Below are positions 6,098 through 12,515 of a stretch of DNA of 26,463 nucleotides, one piece after another; the first letter of the stretch is position 1; each line of letters starts with the position of its first letter. Below the pieces are notes generated by a model, which worked only from the letters and a program-made list of their open reading frames with translations, did no database searches and was not told the DNA's origin. The stretch is from a virus. The stretch covers positions 1 through 26,463 of IMG/VR virus record IMGVR_UViG_3300042885_000572; one strand, given 5' to 3'. The position numbers and the translations under genes were made by a program.

Positions 6098-8118
6098 TTT
6101 TTACCACCACCGACATTCTGTGAGATTTTTACCAACGACGGATTAGTGGCCGGCAAGAACGGATGCCCTCCAAAATTAGCGTAGTTGGCAAATTTGTCAG
6201 TGCACGTTGCCTTTGATCCGTCGCAGCCCGGGAACAGTTTGACGGTCGAGAACGGCGGCGGAAACGGGCTTGGATCCCTTGCCAACGTGATCGTCAACGC
6301 CCCTGAGACTGGCGCGGTGTTGTCGATGATTGCCCGACGGCTAAGGTTTGCACCAGATTGAAACTCAACCCATCCACCAGAAAACCAGCCCGCGGTGATC
6401 GTTGGAACGGATCCGATGGTTCGGGCAAGGCTTGTCAGGTCGAATGTAAACGGATAGCCGACCGTGCCAGGGTTGCTGATGGTCGCGGTGAATTGCCATG
6501 CGGCGCTGGATAGCCCGCAGCCGGTCGAGAACAGCGCGTGGTTGCAGCCAATCTGCATTCTGAACCGTGGGTAGATCCGGTCAAACACCGTCCCCGCGGA
6601 CACGGCCTTTGCCGTCAACTTGGAACCGCGGACCGACAGCCCGATGATGTCCCCGGTGAAAAGCACCGTGTCGTTGGATCCGTTCGACCCGGACACGTCC
6701 ACCGACTTGATCGTCAGGCGGACAGGTGCCTCGGCTTGGACCGTGGCAAGTTTGACCAGCGGATCTCCGGCGACAACCTCGGACCGGATCTCGATCTCGT
6801 CGCGGTCAAGAAAAAGCGACTGCTTGACCATGCCGTGGTCCATGCGGCGGGAGGTGTAGGTGTTCCCTCCAGCGGTTAGGTCGGCCTCGTAGCTCGTCAG
6901 CCGGGTGGTCGTCGTTGTGACCCCAATGGTCTGGGCAAGCTCGTAGATGTAGCCCCGAGTGGTGAGGAGCCCGATGGTTGTGCCAAGGGTCTCGTCCCCG
7001 GCCGGTGAATACTCGGGAGGCAACTCGACGACGGAAACGGCCCCTTGGGCAACGCTGCCCATGATGAACTCTAACCCGAGGCGAGGCTTCTCAAACCGGG
7101 CAAGGACCAGCGTTGCAACCACGGTATCGGCTGCGGTGAATGCTCCGGGCGCACTGGCTAGGTTAACCGTGGGGTCACTGATGGTCGTTGTCCGAGTGTA
7201 ATTCACGATCCCGGTCCCCTGCACAAACGCGAGGTAGTCACCGGGCAGGATTCCAACGGCAGACTGCACCGTCAGCACAGTGGACCCGGCTCCGATATCT
7301 GCGGCCATGACTGCCGAGGAATGCCACGTCGGAGTCCAGAATGCTTTGCCGGACCCGTGGTCGCTGAAGAATCGGATGAGCTTCCAGCACTCGGCCGACG
7401 ATTGGGTGATCGTGCGGAACTGGGCTTCACGCACGTTGGTCTGCGGGTAAATCGTCTCGAATGGTGCCCGGCCAAAGCCGAGTTGCTCCCGGATGATTCG
7501 GACAGAAAACGACTCGGGAACCTCACGCCAGTCTAAAGCAGTTGGCCAAAGGCGTAGGTTAATAGCGTAACCGGCAAGATTTGGCCCGGGCTGGAAGGTT
7601 TGACTGCCTGGGACCAGCGCGTAGGTCGTCGATCCGGTCTCGGTGAAATTGACGTCAAACTGGGCAACGGTGGCGTTGATCCAGACCATTTCACGGTCCT
7701 CTAGGCGTCCCCAGAAGGCCGGAGCAACAAGGTCGTCAGCCAGCACCCATCCGGGCTCCACCGTGGTATAAAGTTCCCACGTTGACCAGTCGGCCTTATA
7801 CGCAACTTTGAGCCCCGTCGCTGCAATGTTGGCCCGGTTAGCCCATGTCTCAGCCAGCGGCCAAAACGGAACGATGATTGGCTGCGTTTGGTAGGCCCGT
7901 AGCGCGGTCTTAAACGTAAAGCTGTCTGTCCCTTGGATCGTCAGCCGGAACTTGAGCTTGGCCCGTAGAGTCGCAGCATGGGGCCTTCGGGCTTCGCGAC
8001 CTGTCAGGCCTTCCTCGAACTGCGTCACCAAGTCAAACGTCACCCCGACCGGCGATCCCCAGTCCGGGGCATCGTTTAGGAGGTAGACCGATTGACTGGC
8101 AAAGGTTGTCGAGATCAT
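6094..8118 (-). CDS. Fused distal tail protein (DUF2460-like) and hub protein (DUF2163/BR0599-like), 674 aa
   Basis: The N-terminal half (about 1-265) carries the DUF2460-type distal tail pattern, with REAQFRTITQSSAECWKLIRFF and GKAFWTPTW at about 230-265. The C-terminal half (about 385-674) fits the DUF2163/BR0599 hub family, ending with KFANYANFGGHPFLPATNPS. In gene transfer agents these are two separate genes (g12 and g13). Four cysteines are placed at 525, 534, 632 and 639 (C-x8-C ... C-x6-C). The two local spacings match the iron-sulfur ligands reported for lambda gpL and suit the Fe-S cluster reported in GTA hubs. A beta insert (about 268-340) joins the halves. Start and stop form ATGA overlaps with tape measure and peptidase genes. 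Confidence 0.85.
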   Translation of the reverse strand: MISTTFASQSVYLLNDAPDWGSPVGVTFDLVTQFEEGLTGREARRPHAATLRAKLKFRLTIQGTDSFTFKTALRAYQTQPIIVPFWPLAETWANRANIAATGLKVAYKADWSTWELYTTVEPGWVLADDLVAPAFWGRLEDREMVWINATVAQFDVNFTETGSTTYALVPGSQTFQPGPNLAGYAINLRLWPTALDWREVPESFSVRIIREQLGFGRAPFETIYPQTNVREAQFRTITQSSAECWKLIRFFSDHGSGKAFWTPTWHSSAVMAADIGAGSTVLTVQSAVGILPGDYLAFVQGTGIVNYTRTTTISDPTVNLASAPGAFTAADTVVATLVLARFEKPRLGLEFIMGSVAQGAVSVVELPPEYSPAGDETLGTTIGLLTTRGYIYELAQTIGVTTTTTRLTSYEADLTAGGNTYTSRRMDHGMVKQSLFLDRDEIEIRSEVVAGDPLVKLATVQAEAPVRLTIKSVDVSGSNGSNDTVLFTGDIIGLSVRGSKLTAKAVSAGTVFDRIYPRFRMQIGCNHALFSTGCGLSSAAWQFTATISNPGTVGYPFTFDLTSLARTIGSVPTITAGWFSGGWVEFQSGANLSRRAIIDNTAPVSGALTITLARDPSPFPPPFSTVKLFPGCDGSKATCTDKFANYANFGGHPFLPATNPSLVKISQNVGGGKK

Positions 8119-10577
8119 GCGCGAGAAAATTCGTGGGAGTGTTGGCGCATGATGTCCACCAGCACCGTGCGACCTTCATTCGACCGAGCCCAATCGGCAA
8201 GGCGGGCAGGGTTGTCGAAGACTCCCATGTTGAGCGTGATCGGACCCGGGGCGGCGGCGGATGTAAATGCACCGGCATCAGATACGCCACCGGAGGCCAT
8301 TGCGTTGAGGCTTGCAAGTCCGATGCGATCCACAGCGTCAGCCGGCACCACATACTCGCCGCGATGAACAACACCAGCCACGTCGTTCGGGTTTCCGTTG
8401 CCGGTGTAACCGCCCTCTCGAAAGGCAGCAAGTGATTGAGCCAGAACCATTCCCTGAGCCCCAAGAATAAATCCGGGAGCGGCGGCCGCGGCGGAACCGT
8501 AGGAAGCAATGGTCGCCAGCGTTGCCGGGGTTGCCCAGACCGCGCTTGAAGCAGCAGCAATCGGAACAGTCGCGGCAAGGCTCGCGGCCATGATGGACTT
8601 GCCTACGGTAGCCATCAAGATCTGAGTTGCCACCCACCGAACACCCATCTGGACAATCGACTGGACAATGGTCGTCAAGATCGTGGTGCCGATCATTGCC
8701 AAAGCTTGACCCCAAGACATCGTCCCCATGATAAGGCCTGTGATGCCGTTTGAGATGGACGAGATTGCGGAATTAAAGACGTCGGCAAAGGTCGTCGCCA
8801 TTTGCTGAGCGACTGTTCCAAATTGGTTTTGAAGTTGGACAACTGTAGATTGAAAATTTTGACTGAATGACTCGGGACTTGGTCCCATTCCGGTCATCTG
8901 ATTCTGAACGCCTCCAGCCGTGCCCTGAAGCCCAACCATCCGTTGCTCAATCTGCACCCGCTCGGTTTCGGTGGCTGTCGCCTTTAGCTTTTCGAGTGCG
9001 GCAATCTGTTTAGCGATCAGATCAAGCTCGTTTTGGAGAAGTCGCTTTTTTTCCTGATACTTTTCAATGTTGGTCATTAGCCAACTTGATTCGACCGCCC
9101 CACGTGCCTGATTGATTTGCTGCAACTGACGACTGTATTGTAGTTCCAGCTTTTGAAGCTCCAACTTTACGTTAATGAGCTTTGCCTCGTTCTCGATGAC
9201 AGCCTGAGCCCCTCCGGTGAGATCCTTGCGGGATTTTTCGACTGCCAACACTTGGTCGATGAGAGTCTTCAGCTTTTCACGGGCGGTAACCTGTTTTCCG
9301 CTTTCGTCGGTGATGCTGGACTCGATCCCAATAAACTCGCGGTAAGTCTCCAATAATGCGTCTACGATCTCCTTTTGCTTTGCGGCGTTGGCTTGAGCAA
9401 TCGCGGTTCCACCTGCCAGAGCTTCGTCGAAATTAGGAGTCGTCTGCTGGATGAGCGGAAGATTGACCCGTCCCAACGTAGCGACGGAAACCGAAGCCAG
9501 CACCGCGTTGATTGAAAGGCGGATTGCGGACCCGATTGCTTGGGCAGCGTAGACCCCGACCGAGTTCCAATAGCTTTGAAAAAACGTGTTGAGTTCGATG
9601 AACGCTCTAGCAGTGCCAACTGCCAAAGTTGCCGCCGAGTTGCCGATTGCGTTGGCGACCCTTTCGTCGGTGAAGAACGACAGCACCTTGTCGCGGAGAC
9701 CGGCAAATGCCTCGACCCCATACTCGACTCCGGCCTCGATAGTGAGTCCGATAAGTTCCGCAAATCGGCCGTCGCGCCACGATTGGACCGCCAACCGGGT
9801 AAACGCACCAATGCGGGTTCCGATGTCCTCAACCACCGGAATCAATTCGGTGAGTCCGGCCTTGAGCGCGTCAAATAACGGCTTGCCGATGTCGGCCAGC
9901 GCCATGTTGAACGTGTCCTTGAGAGTTGAAAGCAGACCGCTGAACGTCTGCGACTGGTCAGCCATGGCCCCGCCGAGTCGGCCGAACGTGTCCCGGAGGA
10001 TCGTCATGGCCTGACCGGCACCTTCACCAGACTCGGCTAGTTCGTTGAGCTTGCGGGCGGTCGTCCCGGAAATTAGGCCCATTTCCAACAACCGAAGTGT
10101 GGCCTCGCCAACGGGCGTGCCCGACTGGAGTCCAGCGTACAAGCGGCCGATCCACATAGCGGCCTCCTCCAATGGTCTCCCCGTCGCGGAAGCGGCGTCA
10201 CCGACAAGGCGAAGACCGTCACCGGACGCCAGTGCCCCGTTGGTGAGACTCTGAAGAACCCTTGAGGCTTGAACGATCTCGGGAAGCTCAAACGGCGTTT
10301 GGGCAGCAAACTTTGCCAACTCGGCCATGCGGCGCGAAGCCGCTTCGGCATTGCCTAACAAGGTCTTGAAAGCAACGGCCTGTTGCTCCAATTCGGCGTT
10401 GAACTTGACGGATTGCTGAATTGCAGCGCCGAGGCTGACAACTGCACCCACAGACGCAGCGATGCCCGCCAGCGTTGCCTGGAGTCCTGCCGCGGCGGAT
10501 CCGATGGCTCGAAGGCCCGCATTGACGTCCGCGGAGCCAACCATCCCGATTTTGATCCGTAAGTTCGTGTCAGCCAT
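8115..10577 (-). CDS. Tail tape measure protein (820 aa)
   Basis: Sets tail length and is ejected with DNA. The N-terminal 60 residues are alanine/glycine-rich and hydrophobic. A typical 'AVAFKTLLGNAEAASRRMAELAKFAAQTPFEL' region (in pieces, about 67-100) follows, as in lambda-like tape measures. The middle (about 410-590) is helical and coiled. A hydrophobic, membrane-active stretch lies at about 630-715. The end carries GGYTG (722) and VHRGEYVVPA (about 737-746), a hallmark of tape-measure C-termini. At roughly 0.15 nm per residue the predicted tail is about 120 nm (inference). It follows the tail chaperone ORFs, the invariant position. The ATG at 10575-10577 has an AAGGGGG tract 11 bases upstream. 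Confidence 0.93.
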   Translation of the reverse strand: MADTNLRIKIGMVGSADVNAGLRAIGSAAAGLQATLAGIAASVGAVVSLGAAIQQSVKFNAELEQQAVAFKTLLGNAEAASRRMAELAKFAAQTPFELPEIVQASRVLQSLTNGALASGDGLRLVGDAASATGRPLEEAAMWIGRLYAGLQSGTPVGEATLRLLEMGLISGTTARKLNELAESGEGAGQAMTILRDTFGRLGGAMADQSQTFSGLLSTLKDTFNMALADIGKPLFDALKAGLTELIPVVEDIGTRIGAFTRLAVQSWRDGRFAELIGLTIEAGVEYGVEAFAGLRDKVLSFFTDERVANAIGNSAATLAVGTARAFIELNTFFQSYWNSVGVYAAQAIGSAIRLSINAVLASVSVATLGRVNLPLIQQTTPNFDEALAGGTAIAQANAAKQKEIVDALLETYREFIGIESSITDESGKQVTAREKLKTLIDQVLAVEKSRKDLTGGAQAVIENEAKLINVKLELQKLELQYSRQLQQINQARGAVESSWLMTNIEKYQEKKRLLQNELDLIAKQIAALEKLKATATETERVQIEQRMVGLQGTAGGVQNQMTGMGPSPESFSQNFQSTVVQLQNQFGTVAQQMATTFADVFNSAISSISNGITGLIMGTMSWGQALAMIGTTILTTIVQSIVQMGVRWVATQILMATVGKSIMAASLAATVPIAAASSAVWATPATLATIASYGSAAAAAPGFILGAQGMVLAQSLAAFREGGYTGNGNPNDVAGVVHRGEYVVPADAVDRIGLASLNAMASGGVSDAGAFTSAAAPGPITLNMGVFDNPARLADWARSNEGRTVLVDIMRQHSHEFSRA

Positions 10578-10581
10578 GATG

Positions 10582-10902
10582 TCAAACCCCCTTCGCTTGC
10601 TTCGTCAGTTGCTTCTGGAGGCGTTCCAAAACGGTCCGCCCCTCCTTGGCAACTGTTGCGGCCGTGGCCGCATAGGTCGTGTGCAGATTGAGCAGCCCAG
10701 TCCCCGCGTCAATGCGCGAGGCTGCGGAAGCCAACAGTCTAAGCTGTGCCGGACTATGGTCAGCCGCTTGGGCGAGCGTTAGACCACAGCGGACCGCGCA
10801 TTCCGCGACCCAGTCGGCGAGGCTGACAGCAGTTGCTTGCCCAACTCGCCGCTTGAGCCCGGCACTAGCTGCTCCTGTCGTTGCACTCGACGACGGAGCC
10901 AC
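10582..10902 (-). CDS. Tail assembly chaperone, T-like extension (106 aa from a GTG; probably made by -1 frameshift)
   Basis: This frame overlaps the end of the upstream chaperone ORF by 124 bases, in the -1 frame relative to it, and ends five bases before the tape-measure ATG. That is the lambda G/GT arrangement, where a rare ribosomal slip yields a longer chaperone binding the tape measure. The frame stays open upstream to a TGA near 10938. The GTG at 10900-10902 has no ribosome binding site, so independent initiation is unlikely. The product is alanine-rich and helical (SLADWVAECAVRCG, TAATVAKEGRTVLERLQKQL). If the slip occurs at the T run at 10907-10911, the fusion would have 192 residues: 84 from the first ORF, two junction residues and these 106. 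Confidence 0.75.
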   Translation of the reverse strand: MAPSSSATTGAASAGLKRRVGQATAVSLADWVAECAVRCGLTLAQAADHSPAQLRLLASAASRIDAGTGLLNLHTTYAATAATVAKEGRTVLERLQKQLTKQAKGV

Positions 10903-11159
10903 GCGGAAAAAGAATCTGAGTTGAGACCCTCCCCGGCCTCAAGCAACTCGACGTGCGAGTCAGATGTGATCGTGTCGGCCCACCCTGCTGGTTTGCCGAG
11001 AATCATCTCCAGTCGAGATGCCTCGTCGTCGATGGTGGCGAGGTATTGCGGGAGCAATCGAACGGGCAACTGCTTGAGATCCACGATCTCCTGCGTTCCG
11101 TCGAGGTGGTAGGCGACAAGTTGTTTGCCGCCCATCAATGTGGCCATGCTGTCAGTCAT
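10779..11159 (-). CDS. Tail assembly chaperone, G-like (126 aa)
   Basis: Located directly upstream of the tape measure gene with an overlapping -1-frame partner, the signature position of tail assembly chaperones. The first 80 residues look globular with a beta-rich start (KQLVAYHLDGTQEIVDLKQLP) and a helix-rich middle (QYLATIDDEASRLEMILG). The length is close to the lambda G product (140 aa). Residues after about 84 overlap the T-like frame and look like low-complexity filler (PGSSGELGKQLLSASPTGSRNARS), consistent with the unshifted tail being under weaker constraint. No clear ribosome binding site precedes the ATG at 11157-11159. Assignment is from context and frame architecture, not from a sequence motif. 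Confidence 0.78.
   Translation of the reverse strand: MTDSMATLMGGKQLVAYHLDGTQEIVDLKQLPVRLLPQYLATIDDEASRLEMILGKPAGWADTITSDSHVELLEAGEGLNSDSFSAWLRRRVQRQEQLVPGSSGELGKQLLSASPTGSRNARSAVV
10907..10911 (-). promoter_or_regulatory. Candidate -1 ribosomal slippage site (five-T run)
   Basis: On the minus strand the codons TCT TTT TCC (10913-10905) contain the only long homopolymer within the window where both chaperone frames are open. A one-base backward slip of the TTT codon keeps perfect pairing in the P site, but the next codon would change from TCC to TTC. It is therefore not a canonical X-XXY-YYZ heptamer. The site is just downstream of the last -1 frame stop, as expected for such a signal. Confidence 0.45.
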
Positions 11160-11168
11160 GGGAATATT

Positions 11169-11399
11169 TTAGGGTTTTGTTTCTGGTTGAGGCCCGGGAC
11201 CGGCGAACCAGCCTTCGGGCAAAGTTATTTTCCGGGTCAGCGTCCATTGCCCATCCACGAAAACGTAGACCGGCCCGCGCACTCCCGGCCCGAGGCGGAC
11301 AACGTCAGCCCTGGGATCGATCACCACCGCTCTTGTCCCGCAGCCGGCCGCGAAGCCAAGTGTCCCAACTACGACGAACTTCTGGAGGTGTTTCAGCAT
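11169..11399 (-). CDS. Small lipoprotein, possible outer-membrane spanin-like protein (76 aa)
   Basis: The N-terminus has a short basic stretch (MLKHLQK), a hydrophobic core (FVVVGTLGF) and a lipobox AAGC with the acylated Cys at residue 20. The mature part is about 57 residues, with a beta-like segment (VYVFVDGQWTLTRKITLPEGW) and a proline-rich end. Small phage lipoproteins beside holin-like genes are often outer-membrane spanins that fuse the host membranes in lysis. However, 57-residue Rz1-type proteins are usually more proline-rich. The 5' third of the gene overlaps another small ORF out of frame (11305-11478), an Rz/Rz1-like nesting. A surface-exclusion or tail-associated lipoprotein is the alternative. 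Confidence 0.65.
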   Translation of the reverse strand: MLKHLQKFVVVGTLGFAAGCGTRAVVIDPRADVVRLGPGVRGPVYVFVDGQWTLTRKITLPEGWFAGPGPQPETKP

Positions 11400-11478
11400 T
11401 TCGAGCGGTTGGGTTTTCCTTGGTCAACCCATACAGGAATTTGACCAAGGCAGTGACGATCTGTTCGAGCCAATTCAC
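11305..11478 (-). CDS. Small overlapping ORF, candidate inner-membrane/spanin partner (57 aa)
   Basis: This frame starts at GTG 11476-11478, overlapping the upstream TGA as GTGA, and ends at TGA 11305-11307. It overlaps the lipoprotein gene by 95 bases in a different frame. The product starts with an amphipathic to hydrophobic segment (NWLEQIVTALVKFLYGL) and continues with a charged, helical, tryptophan-containing part (RRSWDTWLRGRLRDKSGG). The start overlap and placement in an otherwise tightly packed cassette, filling what would be a 75-base gap, argue that it is translated. It has no strong ribosome binding site. It is far shorter than known inner-membrane spanins, so the functional guess is weak. 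Confidence 0.5.
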   Translation of the reverse strand: MNWLEQIVTALVKFLYGLTKENPTARNAETPPEVRRSWDTWLRGRLRDKSGGDRSQG

Positions 11479-11696
11479 GCCTTGGGCTCGCTAGGCTCGG
11501 CTGGCTTGTCGGACAACAGCGGCTTCGATTCCTTGGCGTCCTTGGCGGCAATGAGACCGATGCCAGCGGTGACCGCGGCGATGGTCGCACCGATGTCCAC
11601 GTTGGTGGCTGGGTCGTTGTCAAAGATTGCCTTCAGGGCAAACCCAACAGCGGCGAGGATGGAGCCGATACCGGCCAGAGTGGTTTTCATGTTCAT
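11475..11696 (-). CDS. Small membrane protein, holin-like (73 aa)
   Basis: Two hydrophobic segments are visible: about residues 7-25 (LAGIGSILAAVGFALKAIF) and about 35-51 (IGATIAAVTAGIGLIAA). They are separated by an acidic loop (DNDPATNVD) and followed by a charged, proline-containing tail (KDAKESKPLLSDKPAEPSEPKA). This two-span layout with a hydrophilic C-terminus is typical of class II holins, which permeabilise the inner membrane at lysis. The gene begins one base after the stop of another small membrane protein, and its stop overlaps the next start as GTGA. Two adjacent candidates make holin/antiholin possible. A second in-frame ATG at codon 3 could also be used. Confidence 0.6.
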   Translation of the reverse strand: MNMKTTLAGIGSILAAVGFALKAIFDNDPATNVDIGATIAAVTAGIGLIAAKDAKESKPLLSDKPAEPSEPKA

Positions 11697-11697
11697 G

Positions 11698-11874
11698 TCA
11701 GTCTTTCTTTCGTAGCAGCCGGTAGAGCATGACGCAAGCGATCACACAACCAACGATTGACCCAACGGATGATGCAACCTCACCAAGAGGTTTTAGAAGG
11801 CCCATCACTGCGGAAACTAAGCCAGACCCGATACCGATTGACCCATCGCGGATCTCGTCGTGGTTGTTGGTCAT
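11698..11874 (-). CDS. Small membrane protein, holin-like (58 aa)
   Basis: After a polar N-terminus (MTNNHDEIRDG) the protein is hydrophobic. It has a glycine-rich segment (GSGLVSAVMGLLKPL) and a clear transmembrane span (VGSIVGCVIACVMLYRLL) ending in RKKD. The size and positive C-terminus fit a small phage holin or antiholin. The start at ATG 11872-11874 is preferred over a longer frame from 12048, whose extra 58 residues are only the out-of-frame shadow of the preceding gene. An AAGGA sits at the end of that preceding gene, about 13 bases upstream. It is followed after one base by the 73-aa membrane protein. Confidence 0.6.
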   Translation of the reverse strand: MTNNHDEIRDGSIGIGSGLVSAVMGLLKPLGEVASSVGSIVGCVIACVMLYRLLRKKD

Positions 11875-11882
11875 CTGCTCGG

Positions 11883-12080
11883 TTATTCCTTTGAGGCTTC
11901 CTCGCGCTCTTCCTTGGCTTTTAGCGCTGTCTGCATGAGTTCCTCGGCCAAAGGCAGAGCAACCCGGGCATTTTGGAGACCGCCCGCCTTGCAGCAGATG
12001 TCGAAGCATTCCAGAATTTTCTGGGCTTTGTCTTCGGTCAGAATCCAAGTGATCGTGATAGGAGCAGTAACGTTTTCCAT
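11883..12080 (-). CDS. Small hypothetical protein (65 aa)
   Basis: I do not recognise it. It starts with a beta-like segment (APITITWILTEDKAQKILECF), has a CC pair (FDICCKAGG), and ends in a long charged helix (EELMQTALKAKEEREEASKE). It begins 19 bases after the 134-aa gene and ends eight bases before the 58-aa membrane protein, so it belongs to the fibre/lysis cassette. There is no signal peptide or membrane span, so it is probably cytoplasmic or virion-associated. Confidence 0.55.
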   Translation of the reverse strand: MENVTAPITITWILTEDKAQKILECFDICCKAGGLQNARVALPLAEELMQTALKAKEEREEASKE

Positions 12081-12099
12081 GAGTGCGATGAGGTGGTTT

Positions 12100-12504
12100 T
12101 TACTCGCTGACCAGCACTTCGGGCGTTGCCTCGGTCACCGTATCAGCGGAGGGAGCATCGGCAACAACCACAGGCTTGGCAACCACAACCGGCACCCACG
12201 GCAACGGCGGAGCAATCACCGGCGGATTGATCTGGTCGTTGATCTGCTGCGTCACGTTCGCCTCGATGGCCTTCTGATCGACGCCATTGGTGAAGCACCA
12301 ACCAAGCACCTGTTCCTGCGTCAGATCAGGATATGGCGTGAACTCACCAGTAGGCGGAGCGAACGAGCAGGAGCCGTAGCAGGTGCCGCTGTATTGATCC
12401 TGCGAGCCGTTGCAACGCCAATCGGCGGTGATTACGACATCGGTGAGGGAGCCTTCGGTAGGCTTAACGAGAAGGCGTTCGATGATCCAGAGGATGGTAG
12501 GCAT
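12100..12504 (-). CDS. Fibre-associated phage protein (134 aa, DUF7936-like by eye)
   Basis: The order of elements is an N-terminal beta strand (ILWIIERLLVKP), VVITADWRCNG with YSGTCYGSCSF, then FTPYPDLTQEQVLGWCF and a helix ending NPPVIAPPLPW. This order recurs in small proteins encoded beside phage tail-fibre genes. The last 30 residues are a V/P/A/E tail. Four cysteines cluster in residues 31-70. The gene directly follows the S74-domain fibre and may be a fibre cap, chaperone or virion accessory (inference). The family name is recalled by pattern and should be tested by profile search. Confidence 0.6.
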   Translation of the reverse strand: MPTILWIIERLLVKPTEGSLTDVVITADWRCNGSQDQYSGTCYGSCSFAPPTGEFTPYPDLTQEQVLGWCFTNGVDQKAIEANVTQQINDQINPPVIAPPLPWVPVVVAKPVVVADAPSADTVTEATPEVLVSE

Positions 12505-12515
12505 AGTCGTTTAAA

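Noticed and set aside
8033-8578. 181-aa minus-strand frame overlapping tape measure and Dit-hub genes
   Set aside because: Proline/arginine/leucine-rich shadow of the tape-measure C-terminus, whose VHRGEYVVPA motif is clearly the coding frame.
10582-10902. Independent gene starting at GTG 10902
   Set aside because: No ribosome binding site, start buried inside the upstream ORF, and the -1 relation next to the tape measure fits the G/GT frameshift better.
11393-11623. Alternative minus-strand frame inside the 73-aa membrane protein gene
   Set aside because: Low-complexity T/P/S/R-rich product, no signal, and it conflicts with the two genes chained by the GTGA overlap at 11475-11478.
11875-12048. 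Longer N-terminus for the 58-aa holin-like protein
   Set aside because: The extension overlaps the 65-aa gene out of frame and is unlike a membrane protein start; the ATG at 11874 gives a normal small holin.
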